Source of the DNA: Turritopsis dohrnii
Taxonomy: Eukaryota; Cnidaria; Hydrozoa; Anthoathecata; Oceaniidae
Length of the DNA: 64,000 nucleotides
NCBI GenBank assembly: GCA_027922465.2
Contig: BQMF02000022.1
Span: forward strand, 186,001-250,000
Direction: 5' to 3'
Positions 10,884 to 22,993 of the stretch are shown one piece after another. A model generated the notes under the pieces. The model saw only the letters and a list, made by a program, of their open reading frames with translations. It was not told where the DNA came from and did no database searches. Position numbers and translations under genes: made by a program. Position 1 is the stretch's first letter. Each line of letters begins with the position of its first letter.

Positions 10884-11734
10884 TCTATATATTAATAGCC
10901 AATTCTCTGTCTGTCTGTTTGTTTGTTTGTAAGTGACGCAAAATGGTAGATTGAGTTGTGAGCGAAATTATTTCTTTTTTTGTGTGCAACGTGAGTTCGA
11001 AGCAAATACATTGCAACCCCAATCGAACGTGACTTTTTTTGGCTGATGAACTAATAGGAATAACGTTTTGTTTTTATTATCATTGTCAGTTTTATATTCC
11101 AAGGACTACGTTGGCTTTGAAAACAATACAATAACTAAATACAAAGAAACTAACTGATTAAACAGCTTGGACAAAAAGTAGCAGTGGCAGAACGTGGCAG
11201 CATGTTTGCCAGTGTATCCTAATGTATCCTTGCCTGATTGTCTGAGATGGGTAAACTTTTTTTTCGAGCAATCAAAATGTTTAAAAACCGATGGGTAAAA
11301 AACAAAACATTTTGAAACAAAATATTTTTTTGCTTTTCTTTTAAAAATTTAATTTCTTTTTTTAATTGTTATGCGCTTCAGATCGAACGTTTTTTATTCA
11401 CTTTATTCATTTAGCATGTGCCTTTTTTTCTCTCCTCCCATGTGATCTTTTTAAGAAGAGAAACCATTTCCCCCTTACGTTTGATAGCACCCATGTTAGA
11501 GCGCGTAACTTTTTTAAAACAATAGCTAATAAAAAGTTGAAGTTTTCTCTCTCTACGTTTTGAGTGTATTGTTACACTGATAAAAGATTGGTTTTACCAG
11601 AGGTTGTGACTTCGAATCTGCTTCTGGTTGAACACAAGTTGTACGAGCCGTTTATAAGGAAATTTGACGTTTATTGATACAGTGATACAGAGCAGGTGGA
11701 CATGGGCGGCGAGCGACGCCGCCTTGGCGGCTAG
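10884..11734 (+). mobile_element. non-autonomous Helitron, array unit 2
   Basis: Same TC start (TCTATATATTAATAGCC) and a CTAG end after the GCCGCCTTGGCGGC hairpin. It is joined without spacer to units 1 and 3. Its sequence is close to unit 1, including the CGTAACTTTTTTAAAACAA block near 11504. No coding sequence. Confidence 0.75.
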
Positions 11735-12569
11735 TCTATATTATTAATAGCCGATTCTCTGTGTGTTTGTTTGTTTGTTTGAATGTCACGCAAAATGGTA
11801 GATTTAGTTGTGAGAGAATTATTTCTTTTTTTGTGTGCGAAGTCAGTGCGAAACAAATACATTGCAAACCCAATCGAACTTTTTTGGCTGGTGAACCAAT
11901 AGGGATAACGTTTTGTTTTATTATTATTGCCAATTTTATATTCCAAGGACCACCGTTGACTTGGCTTTCAAAACAATACATCTACTAAATACAAAGAAAT
12001 TTGTATGAACTTTTTTTCGAGCAATCAAAATGTTTAAAAACGGAAGCTTTCCTTGCTTGACAGGTGAAAATGGTGTGTCATGAAAATGTTTTTTGCTTTT
12101 CTTCTAATAATTTAATTTCTTTTAATTGTTATGCGCTTCTGATCGAACATGTTTTTTATTCACTTTATTCATTTAGCACGTGCCTTTTTTCTCTCCTCCT
12201 GTGTGAACCTTTTAAGAAGAGAAACCATTTTCCCCCTACGTTTGATAGCACCCATGTTGGAGCGCGTAACTTTTTTAAAACAAAAGCTAATAAAAAGTTG
12301 AAGTTTTTTCTCTCTACGTTTGAGTGTATTGTTGTACTGATCAACGATTATTTTTAAAAAATAAATAAGTAACACATCATGAAAAACCTGAAAAATAGTT
12401 GATGTAACACTGATAAAACACTGACTGCACACCAGAAGTTGTGACTTCGAATTTGCTTCTGGCTGAACAGAAGTTGTACGAGCCGTTTATAAGGAAATTT
12501 GACGTTTATTGATACAGTGATACAGAGCAGGTGGACATGGGCGGCGAGCGACACCGCCTTGGCGGCTAG
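11735..12569 (+). mobile_element. non-autonomous Helitron, array unit 3
   Basis: It begins TCTATATTATTAATAGCC and ends CTAG after the terminal hairpin, in which one stem base has changed (GACACCGCC). Short frames on both strands here are repeat-derived. It is directly abutted by unit 4. Confidence 0.75.
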
Positions 12570-13105
12570 TCTATATTTTAATAGCTGATTCTCCGTTTGT
12601 CTGTCTGTCTGTCACGCAAAATGGTAGATTAAGTTGTGAGTGAAATATTTCTTATCTTTTTGCGCGACGTCAGTGTGCAGCCATTCCATTGAGACCCAAA
12701 TAGAACGAGACGTTTATGGAAAATTATCTCCGTAATCAATAGGGATAACTGAATGCTCTGAATTGGAACAAAATGGTAATCTGTTCAGTTTTTCTTCAAT
12801 CTTTTTTATAGCAAATCATCCCTCAGCATCATACTGATAAAAAACAAAGTGTTGCTTCAATAACACTGCTACCAGGAAATGATGGTATATTAACCTATCA
12901 TACTTCGTTAAATGCTAGTTGCCAAGAGTATATTGATCATTTCATTTCTCATAGATTTGTATTGCATTGATTGTGGTCATCAAAATTTTGATTGACGATA
13001 TCTCTGTAACAGTTGGTCGCAGCGGAACGATCCCATACATTTTTTTGATCAGTTTTTCGAGCTCTACAACATGGGCGCCTTAACCATTTCCAAATCCTTA
13101 ATTTT
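12570..13105 (+). mobile_element. Helitron array unit 4, different subfamily, 3' end lost
   Basis: The start TCTATATTTTAATAGCTG is clear and follows the CTAG of unit 3. The interior differs from units 1-3. From about 12990 to 13075 it matches the minus-strand Helitron at 33998-34558 (GACGATATCTCTGTAACAG, then GATCAGTTTTTCGAGCTC). After ACAACATGGGCGCC the match stops and no CTRR end is found, so the 3' end is truncated. Confidence 0.6.
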
Positions 13106-14748
13106 ATTTTTCGTGGCCTCCATACAGTTTTTCTTTGTCGACTATGAAAAAAATGTGTTTCAAGTGTTCAAGTAAACAGCAACTTCGTTCAGAAGTGTTA
13201 TGGTACAGCCAGAATTCTGACAATGGTAACATTTGTTGATGTGTCAACATCAGTTGACACATTTATAAAAAGTACTGTAATAAACTATGAAGTCAACAAA
13301 GAATACATCTGGAAAAATGCTAAGGAAAGTCAAAAGCGACCATAGAATAATTCCGACAAATGATGCTAATAGGTTACCTTTCTTAACTCCAATCAGCTCC
13401 TTGAGGTCTTTTTCAGAATTCTCATCAATTTTAAACTCGCCGAAGTTGAACGCTTCCTGATAAGACTTACCGGAATGACCAGCTTTATAAAGTAAAGCGC
13501 GGCAGTTTTAATGTCATTTTCAACTTGTTAGACAGAAAATATGGAATACGGTAATCCTTTCGTTTCTTCCGCCAAATACCGTTATACCGGACAAAAAAGG
13601 CCCAATACCGTTATACAGTATGAATGCAAACAAGTCAGTTGTGGCTGATTACTGTTGTAGGTGAGTTGTAAGAAACTGGTTGCCATTGGTTACGAAAATG
13701 AGATCAGTATGAAAACCAGATCGAAGACTGTTTGTGAAAAAACTTTTTATGAAATCTATTTTTATAGATATAAAATGTGAAGTATTATTGGAACACCTGC
13801 AGGTGGCCCCTGATCAGAGGTTATGTGGGAAAAAACATAAACAAAGTTTTTTCTTAAGTGGCCGAAATTGTAAATTTTGAAATTTAGAAATTCAGTTTTT
13901 TAGGTCTAAAAATGTAACCAATTAGAAAACTAGACTGATATTTTGGTAGGTGATGACCCTTAAAAATATGCCATGATTTGGAAGAGCCATTTAGGATTAG
14001 ATAGAATTATTCCAACAGACTTTGCGATCAAGTCTAACTTGATTTTTAGTATTATTGTATTATGGTATTAGGTAGGTACATACCTGATGATGTTCTTATA
14101 GAACGAAAAGCTTCGTTTACAAATAAAATGTTTTTATAAACAAGTTTGTTTTTCTTTTTTCCATATTTATCATGGCTGCATATTTTAATAAACGTTGTTT
14201 ATTGTAAAAGGAATAAATAATTAACTTTAAATCAGTCTCATATCATATAAGAGCAGAAACAGATTGAAAACCCCATGTAATGAAACAGAGATATTTTTTC
14301 AATACTTCAGAAGCAATTAAATTTTAAGCTGTTCAAGGTCTTGTGGAATAATGTGTTCCTTACATAAAAAACTTAGCCATCTAGGATGCCTAGGATGCTT
14401 CATATCATATAAAAATCTTTCAGGGGCTTCATTAAGGTCATTTTATATGTTTTGTTTCCATTTGGTTTTCGGATTGCTTTTGCAGACGTGAAGGATATGG
14501 TATTCAAGGCAACTATTTCTTGTATTTTTCTGAATATTTGATCCAAATGAGCTCTTTAATAATTTTTAACCATCTTGATAGTTATATAAAAAAACTTAGC
14601 CATCCCTGTGTTAAATTTGGCTTGGAGAGCATTTCAGTATCAAAAGTTATGAGCGCTGGAATATTCCATCAATACACCTTTTCCAGTTTCAAAAACAGTT
14701 TTTAATTATAATTTCATGAAACTAAAACTGAATTCTAACGAATAACCA
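13106..14748. other. non-coding stretch, mostly nothing recognised
   Basis: No supported gene. AATACCGTTATAC occurs twice at about 13576 and 13610. A segment near 14090 (GATGTTCTTATAGAACG, then GAAAAGCTTCG) resembles the 3' tails of dispersed elements but is too short to name. Confidence 0.4.
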
Positions 14749-14877
14749 CCTTTTTAAACTAGATCTTTGGAAACCTGAGTGTACAAAGCCAGTGTGGATA
14801 GCTTACAAACGAATAAGTGAATAAGAGGTCTAAATTGAGCTTTACTAACAAGAAAATCGTATCTATTTTCAAGTTCC
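14749..14877 (+). repeat. R1 repeat fragment
   Basis: GATAGCTTACAAACGAATAAG and GAGCTTTACTAACAAGAAAA match the R1 copies near 32540 and 63820 in the same orientation. Only about 130 bp is present, directly against the end of the mariner relic. Confidence 0.55.
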
Positions 14878-16032
14878 AAAGCATTTACTTACACAATTCT
14901 CTGTTCCTGTAAAGGCATTTCTAATCATTTGAGGGTCGAGATTAGCTGCAACATTTCTAATTGAAGCTTTCAATTGATCAATGGTCTGGGGTTGCAAGTT
15001 TTGGGGTTCTTCCCAGATCTGTTGTGTCATGTAACCCCACAAAAAGAAGTCACAGACAGTGAGATCAGGAGATCTTGGGGGCCATTCAACATCTCCTCGA
15101 TTGCTGACCATCCTTCCTAAAAATTGGCCACGGAGGTAACGAAGAGACGCGTTGCTTGCGGGGTGTCCCGTCTTGAATCCACCAAAATGTTGCTTTGTTG
15201 ATGCCAAGCCTCACGAAATCACGTTGAATGACATAATACCGTATGATTCTCAAATATTCTCTGGCATCAAGCCCCACTTGAACAAAGTGTCGACCCAACA
15301 CTAGTACATTTCCTTTAACACCCATTCACGGCATCACCTGATCTGCCCCCTGTTCACATTCGACATAGTGATCAACGGGATGTCCTTGACCCTGTTCTCA
15401 GTAATAGATTTCATTACGCGTGTTTATATCTGAGTTCATGCTGAATATTGCCTCGTCAGAAATAATCAGGTTGGATAAAAAGTTTGCATTGTTTGTATTT
15501 CTGAACCAGTTGCAAGAGGTCAGTCGTCTTGCAGGATCTCGATCTTCCACTTTTTGTTTCTTTACCAACACATAGGGGTGAAATTATATGTCCTTGATGA
15601 TTTGATGGAAAGAAGATGGAGTGAGGCTCAACCTGTTCCTTCGACAAGAACGCCGCCCATTTTGCTGTAAAGATCTTCTCACCATATCTTTATTGCGCCT
15701 TCTGCCACTTCGCCCTTGTTAAGGTTGTGATAAGTCACCTGTCTGCGAAATTCTTCATAATTTTTAATGATGGATTGTCGTGTCGGTGGAAGAACATTGG
15801 GCCATTGGTTAGGCCAGGGTCTTATTACTTCTGTTGCATTATTCGTGCGTGCATACTCAATACACACCCACGTTCGTTGAGGAATCGTAAGGCGAGGCAT
15901 TTTTCTCAGCACATTCAAACTTTCTCTTTCTCTCTCAACGATGTATACACACAAAAAGCTTTGGAAACTCTTGGTAAGACTTTGATGAAATTCATTAGAG
16001 CTTGAAGCATCATGTCCCTTGATGATACCCAT
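14869..16032 (-). pseudogene. Tc1/mariner-class transposase, degenerate
   Basis: Read on the minus strand, 16032-15679 contains MPRLTIPQRTWVCIEYARTN and a following Pro/Asn-rich helix-turn-helix region, as in the DUF4817-type N-terminus of DDE_3 transposases. After several stops and frameshifts, 15207-14869 contains VEWPPRSPDLTVCDFFLWGY, the conserved catalytic-core block with its D, followed by a C-terminal region ending near CVSKCFGT. Order and spacing fit one ancestral gene. It cannot make an active enzyme as it stands. I could not locate both inverted repeats. Confidence 0.7.
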
Positions 16033-16188
16033 GGGAGCTCGTTAATTTAGACAAAGAAATGCAAAGAAATTAACAATAAAATAAAGAAAACATAAAGAGT
16101 GCTTTGAAGCAAAACTTTGAGCTTTAATGAATAGAAAAAATAGTCGGAAATCGAATTTCTTATTGAAATTTACGGGTCTTCAAATAGT

Positions 16189-16730
16189 TTGATCAATTTA
16201 CTTTTTCTGACCATGTGTGTTCTGGGTTTTTTTTTCGGTTTTCTTCGCATAAGTGAAGCATTAGAACTTAAAATAAAGGACATATCTTTCGAAACAGAAG
16301 GCGTAAAGCTGTTTTTAACCAAGTTTAAAACAGATCAGTTGAGAGAGGGTCACATCGTCCATTTTGCAAAAACCGGTTCAGAATTTTGTCCAGTCGCGCG
16401 GCTCAAAAGGTATCTGTTGCTATCAACCCTAAAAGACCAACCAGAAGCCTTCTTATTCTGCAGGCTAGCTAAAACTAAGATTGGTCATAAATTGGTCGGA
16501 AAGTACCCAATATCATATACAACTGTCTATGATTCTTTTTAAAAAACGCTTTTCAGAAGTCAAAAACGCAAAATCATTTAGTCCACACTCTCTTCCGTCA
16601 GGAGGCGCATCTGAGGCAGCCAACAACGACGTTAGCGATAGATTGATATCCAAACACGGCAGATGAGAATCTAAGAAGAGCCGAAACAGATAAATCAAAG
16701 ACGGTTCGAAGAACAGGTTTAAAATCACAA
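16189..16730 (+). pseudogene. tyrosine recombinase relic (DIRS/Crypton/phage-integrase fold)
   Basis: The frame 16189-16542 contains GFFFGFLRISEALELKIKDI, the box I region with the first catalytic arginine, followed by the usual beta-sheet stretch. After a one-base shift, 16520-16666 continues with HSLPSGGASEAANNDVSDRL. Here the family HxxR box reads HSLP, so the second arginine is lost. The catalytic-tyrosine position in the downstream RNRYIK-like phrase is a stop codon, and another stop replaces a usual Trp after HGR. The gene is dead. Whether it came from a DIRS-like or a Crypton element cannot be told from this piece. Confidence 0.65.
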
Positions 16731-16739
16731 AATCGCTCG

Positions 16740-18640
16740 GTCTTTAATGTCGCAAATAACAAATTTGAGGAATAACATTGTAGCTACTACAGTAAATTTT
16801 TTCTTCTCGTGTTCCAAATATAAGAAATCCATTGTCTCCGAAAAAATAGCTAGAGTTTTCGAATAATTCCGGACTGGAAAGGAGGAAAAGTTAAGAAAAG
16901 TGCTCTCTCTAAGATGATTTGATACCCTCGTTTTTCGCCTTTTTTGACATTTTTGACATTTTTGAAAATTGAGGTTTTAGTTTTTTTGGTCATAATGAAG
17001 TAAAATTAAAAAGTAATACACCAAATTTTAAGTTAGGCTTTCCTCTGAATGATTCAGAAAAGATATGTGAAAATTTTTTTTCTGTTGACTGCAATATCGA
17101 ATCAAAAAGGGTAACTTTTGTCTGGCACACCCGGTATAATATCTCTATAGAAATGCACTCCTTCGCAGCGCATTATAGTGTTATTTTCTCAATATAGCAA
17201 TATTATTTTTGACAAAATTGATTTTTCAGAAGCTTTCTCTTTTAAAATTTCTTCTAATATTTTAAGGAACATTCTAGGATATTTCTATTTTTTAAAAAAG
17301 ATGAAAAAAATGTAGTTTATACGTTCAAACTATTGCCTTGTCTAATGTAAATCTAATGATCTGTACACTTATGAAACTTCTTGCATTCTTAAGTAAAAGT
17401 ATTGACAATGTCGAATTGCAGGTTAATTGATTTACATTAGACGAAAGGGAAGGCGAAAGTTCGTCCGTATAAACTACCTCTAAGATGAACAATCAATTTC
17501 ATCAACATTTTGAATAGTGCAAATCGTTGACAAAAATTGATTTTTCTTCTTCCCTGATTTTTTCCACATTTTGAAACTTTTATTTTTGAAAGGTTTACAA
17601 AATGTCTTATCGAGTGGTATAACAATCAAGTTTGTTACAGCCACAAAGAAAAAGTTATTCACATTCAAAGTTTGAAGACACACTTTGTTTCACTATTTAC
17701 TCCATTAAGGTTTTATTGCATAACAATGTTGAATGATGACAATCAATAATGCCATTAACGTTAATTAGTTGATGAAAACAACCAAACCAGCAATCAATCA
17801 AGAAAAAAATCTTCCGCTTTTTGCCTTGAAAGAGAATATAGTATTGTCGCAGAAAAACATAAGGAAATGTTTAAAACCATTTGACTATGCGCACAATTCT
17901 GCAACCCCACATACACCAAATTTCCACATCCCAAACAGCAGAAATTTGTTGATGTGATCACATAAAATTGTATGTTCTACCAGAGGTCACTATTCTTCCT
18001 CTTCCTCCCAATTTATGGCACTTTTAATTGCATTACATGTGTTACCTCATATGATGAATAAAGCGTTTTCCGGTTAGCTACCACTTACCATGCTATTGAG
18101 AGTATTAACTTGTACTTTTCTAACCTAGGTTCCTTTCATAGGTCACAGTGTTTAACGGTGTTCTACGCAAGTATTCGTTCCAAGCAACAGGAATAGTTAT
18201 GAGAAACGTCATCAAAATAAAAAAATAAGAAATAAGGAATGTTTAGTCACGAAAATAAAAAGATATAATGTATATTGTGCTTTTCTGCTAGCTAACATTT
18301 AGAAAATTGAATACAAGTTAGGTCAATCTTATTGTCTCGTCCTTCTTCCATTCCAATGCCACATCAATCATTAGTTGATATTAAGGAATCCTGCATCCGC
18401 CCTAAATATCGTTGAAAGTAAATTTTGAGTTAAAGGCAGTCGAGACTTTCATTTTACAAATTTAATGTCAAAGAAATTTTTTTACATGTAGATAAAACAT
18501 GCAAGCAGAAACAGTACAAAACATCTCAGTTGGCAAAAAACACACTGGGGAGAAGTGCATTTCTATACCAATATACACACTATTTCAATGAAAATGCTCT
18601 TCAACGCAGTGACTTTATGACGATTTTACCCACTGGGATA
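16740..18640. other. non-coding stretch, nothing recognised
   Basis: AT-rich. Several short frames exist but none shows a family or consistent splice sites. A possible further 3' exon of the small secreted gene ends at the donor-like GTAAGTGGTAG complement near 18082, but I cannot fix its frame. Confidence 0.4.
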
Positions 18641-18645
18641 CTTAC

Positions 18646-19353
18646 TTCCGATCATCTTTTCTCACTTTCAATATCTTCGCTATCACATTTCGAGCAGCTT
18701 CTGTTACAAAAAATTAATAATGGAAAATTTTCATTTATTAATGTCTTATAAATGAATTACTGGCAATAGCAATAAAAACCCCATAACATATGCCTCGATC
18801 TTTGAAACGTTTCTTTCAGATTTTCACCGAAAGGGTTTGTGTTACGAAATTGTTAAAGGAATACACTTTAAATAAGGTGGCCAGAAAGCCTTAACAAATC
18901 TGCTAAAGCCTGAGACAAATTTTATGCTTATTTCTTTGCTAGGAAGTTTTTGATATCTATGGTCGCTTACCATTGATTCTTTCATCTTTCATGACGTCAT
19001 TGACTGATATTTTCCAATCTCCAACAAATGTCATTTCACAGCTTGCTCGAGCACCTTCAGGCTGTTTATCACAATCCACGTTATCTAAATGTAGACAAAA
19101 TAGAGTGTCAGCTAAATACAGTTTCAAAATGTTTTTTAATCCAATAAAACCACAATGTTTTGGTTAAATACTACTTGTTCTGACGAAGCTTTTCGTAACA
19201 TGTATCGTTGCATCTTCAGGTAATACTAATTCGTTGGCTGAATTGTAATGAAAATGTTATCAAATGTTATCAAACAAACTTACTTGTACCCGAACCAGCC
19301 ACAGTTAATGATACCACTATAGATAAAACTATAAATGTGATTACAGTCTTCAT
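18646..19353 (-). CDS. small secreted two-cysteine protein, partial gene model
   Basis: Exon 1 (19353-19284) encodes MKTVITFIVLSIVVSLTVAG, a textbook signal peptide, and ends at a consensus donor GTAAGT. Exon 2 (19084-18971) follows a TTTAG acceptor and keeps phase 1. It encodes 38 residues with Cys in VDCDKQ and ASCEMT and the phrase FVGDWKISVNDVM, and ends at GTAAGC, again phase 1. Exon 3 (18700-18646) after TTTTTGTAACAG is open in frame, is basic and helix-like (AARNVIAKILKVRKDD), and ends at GTAAGT. Later exons are not identified, so the 3' end is missing. I do not recognise the family. A secreted peptide is the inference; exon 3 is less sure than exons 1-2. Confidence 0.5.
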
Positions 19354-20436
19354 AGTTGTGTTTACAGGAACTGTCGTCGCAAACAAAGTCAGATACCAAC
19401 TAAAACCACTACCAAAATTGTCGTTTACGTATGATTACTTATGATTCAGTTAGGGGTAATTACATCAGTTTTGTCAATAATACTAATAATGACATTTTCT
19501 GGGATTTTAAAAAGACATAATATCTTAATGATGATGTAAAAGAAACTAAAATTCCATCTATATATTAATCGCGCAAAATGGTAGGTGTGAGCTGTGAGAG
19601 ATATTACATCTTTTCTTGTGGGCGATGTCAGTGGAAAATCAATGTATGCATCCCAAAATTGAACGCCATTTTTTGGCTGGGGAACCAATACAGTATATGG
19701 CCCCCAGAATGCTGGTGGCCCCCAGAATGTTGGTTTTGTTAAATAGTGAGATACTGTCTGAGATGCTTGAATACAAATCACAAAAATGATCCCAAAAAAT
19801 TCCCTAGTAAATATAGATTGATGAAAAACAAAAGTTTGACAAGCATTTAAATATTGTTGTAATTTTTTCTACATTTTCTTATCGGAAAAGGTTTCAAAAA
19901 AGAGAAAATTTTCATTAAATTGAAAATTAAGTGTCTAAAAATTAAAGATAACTCCAGACAACTGGGTAATTTTAGAAAGACCTCACGTATAGCTTTTTAG
20001 AAAGCCAAATATCTTTTCTTGATTCGAAGTTAGGTTGTAGAAATTCCATGATAAAGTAAACCAGCATTCTGGGGGCAAAAAGGCCTACATTCTTAGGAAC
20101 ACAAGTTATCTTACTCAAACTTTAGAAAAGTACACTGAAAAAAACGTGAAAAGTCTACTTTAACACAACTTAAACACAACCTTTTCTTACTTTGTAAGAT
20201 TTTACAAAAATTTGTTTAAAGAATTATACAAAACCCAAATCGAAGATGTCTAAAAAACTAAAATACATCTGACTCATAAAAAAATCTCTCGTCATATTCA
20301 GAGTCTGGATCTGAAACTGATATAGATTTATTTGCTTCAACAACCCTTTTCATCGTAGGTTTGGTACCATCTTCAGTGCGGCAAGCTTTTTTTGAACATT
20401 AAGTCTTCAATACAGATTTACACACGCTGCATTGTT

Positions 20437-22993
20437 TTAACGAAACTGCAAGAAATTTCCCGTTAAATTTCTGACACTTGCACTCATTTTCACAAAGCAG
20501 AAACATTTCAGTGTCTTTTTGTTTTTTCTCTTTTGTTTTTCTTCTTTCTTCTTGTTGTGTTCTTTCACCACATTTAGAATATCCTTTGAAGTCATGGATC
20601 CGAGCACTGACGTTACTCTTATATTTTGAGTCTTTTTAGGTTTTATTTTACCAAAACCAAAAACTGAGGGCACTTCTTTAGGATCGCAAGGATTTTTTTC
20701 TGGCATCTCAATCTTTTCCTTTGCCTGTTCGTATTTGTACTTATAGTACTGTAGAGTTCCTTTGCGTAAATGGACAGGTGAATCGATATGAGAAGATGCT
20801 TGGACTTTTTCAGGAGTGCAAGGGTTCAAAATGGCCTCTGCTCTTTCAAATTTAGCCTGATCCATCCATGCTACATCCAAACCAGATGATGTAATGCCGA
20901 CCTTTTCCCCAGCTTTTTGGATGGCTTCTGGTGTTGCCCACTCGTTTCATATTTCGGATAAAAGGGTCATGAAATCTACTCTATTCAAAGATGCATAACA
21001 TGAATACTGGCTTGATTTTGCTTCCTCATACTTTTTATGGAATCTAGTATTGAGTTGGTCATGTTTTTGGGTAACCCCTGATGTATCTGTAGGTAAAATA
21101 AACTGCCTAAGTTCTTTTTCCTGACAGAAAGACATACTTCTTCTTCAAACCTTGACCCGTGACCATCAGCAATTACTACAATTGGCCGTTTCAAACTCCT
21201 TGCTTCCAAAACATTATCTAACGTTTTGTAGCTTGCTAATAATGTTTTGTGGTTAGTTACGCCACTTTTATTTACTGAAATAAGAAGTTTTCGATTTCAT
21301 TATTTGCTACCTCTGGGGCTATGTGGGATGTAATTCCTGCACCTGAGAATATTACTTGACACATTGCTAAGTCACCTTTAAATGAAGAAAATGGCTGGAC
21401 TGTAACACAATCTCGGTTTTCCTTGATGAGTTTAGCACAATCTTCACCTTTACTGCCAAAAACAAGAGCACGTGAAGTTCCAGAACTGCTGTAGTTGATA
21501 TATTGTGGGGTCTCGTCATGCGCCCATATCCTTGTGGTATTGAGTTTTCCCTTCCATTTTCCCGGCTCCACTTGCGTCATGTTGGTAGCTATTCCAGTTT
21601 CTATCAATTCTCTAGCAAGGTCATCGATATATTCGACGGCCATCTGACGATTACAATTTAAACCTCTCGAAACCGAAACTTTGTTGACTTTCTTTTTAGC
21701 TAGCTTCGGGTATTGCGCATGAATCCTTCGCCCACAAGATCTGCCCACTTTCTTTTTCAGCAGCACCTCCTTTGCACTTTTTGACATTGTAATGTGTTTT
21801 CGACCGCCTTTTTTGTTGACAGTTGCTCGCACCTGCAGAGTCTTTATTATCACTTTATCTGAATTGAATTGAATTGAATTGAATCATTTATTTAACGTTG
21901 GTTTGCCGTAGTTAAAAGAAAAATCAAATAAACTAATTTACACCAACAAAATTACAAAATTGGAACAAAAAATTGTAAAAAATGAAAATGTTTAATTTTG
22001 GCATATTCTGCAACTGCACCGCTTACTAAGGTTCAGTTTTCTGATAAATGATTTAAAGGAATTTACATTGTTCTCAGAATCTTTAACCCAATCCGGCAGA
22101 GAATTCCATAGTAGACTTCCACGAAATATGAAGGAGGACGTACCAAATTTTGTTGTTCTCGTAGCAGGCAGTGACAAAAGATCATTAGTGCGAAAATTAT
22201 ACTTAACTTGTTTAGGAATAAAAAACTCCTGCATGAAGGTAGGGCCAATATTGGCTTTGGTTTTGAAAATTTCGGTGACTAAAAATTGCAAGTGAAATTC
22301 GTGGATGCTGGAGGTTTCTGCCAGAGTGAGTAATTCTGTGTAGCTACTTTCATAATCTAGGAGTAAAGCCCTAAGAGATCGTTTATGTATTGTTAAAATT
22401 TTAGAATATGCAGTTTTGTTGCAGAACATCCATATTACCGGGACATAGTTGAATTGCGATAGTATGAAGCTATTGAACAGAAGATAGTTAATCCCTGGCA
22501 GCATCTACAAGAGAATAAAAATATAATTTAAAGCTTTGAAAAATCTTACAAAAATATTTTTCTAAAACTTCATTTCCAGAGGAGTTTGCCAGCTCACCTG
22601 TTCTTGTTAAGAAGATAACTTATGAAACGTATTTCTTCTTCAAATGTGAGCACTCGCTGGTGCGGTTTTCCCTCCTGTATGATGATGTTTTCACAAATAG
22701 AATCCACGCATTTGTTGATTGTTCTTGGATCTTTAATAAGTTAAAAATTCCCGGCTGCTATTGCAGCATATCCTCTACAATTATGTTGATTGCAATTCTT
22801 CTTGCAATTCTTCTGTTACTGCTTTAGAGTGATTCTGTCCAATTTTGTCATGTGCAGCTGAAAGATGTCTGGTATGTGTTCTGGTGAATTTCTTCTGGAA
22901 TTTAATCTTCAATGGTTTCATTATGGTTTCACTGTGAGCTTGTTGATCGTTGAAATTTTTACTCTTATCGGTTGCAGTTTGTTTTATACACAC
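20437..22993 (-). pseudogene. DDE_1-type transposase, frameshifted and interrupted
   Basis: Read from high to low coordinates. The N-terminal part is 22993-22580, with a stretch around NKCVDSICENIIIQ as in family HTH regions. The core is 21853-21272 with the catalytic-like DETPQYINY. The next part is 21209-20947 with VIADGHGSRFEEEV and LPTDTSGVTQKHDQLN, matching the second aspartate and the usual LPPHTSHLLQPLD position of jerky/pogo enzymes. The tail 20880-20437 is Lys-rich. Frames change between blocks, and a non-LTR fragment sits between the N-terminal part and the core. The TA target site supports the assignment. Confidence 0.65.
21857..22550 (-). mobile_element. 5'-truncated non-LTR retrotransposon (CR1/Jockey-like 3' end)
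   Basis: The frame 22504-21992 reads as the C-terminal end of a LINE reverse transcriptase: SFILSQFNYVPVIWMFCNK, then KILTIHKRSLRALL, then FRGSLLWNSLPDWVKDSEN. On the minus strand it ends in a short 3' UTR and an ATTCA-type pentanucleotide run (21857-21886), a common LINE tail. The 5' part is missing, as usual for target-primed insertions. It lies inside the pogo-like transposase gene, so it is the youngest layer of that nest. Confidence 0.75.

Noticed and set aside
11361..12554. Several 60-97-residue frames on both strands
   Set aside because: They are inside non-autonomous Helitron copies and change from copy to copy.
9985..12660. Part of an I-SceI site (TAGGGATAAC) repeated in the Helitrons
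   Set aside because: Only the first ten bases match and the rest of the 18-bp site is absent in every copy.
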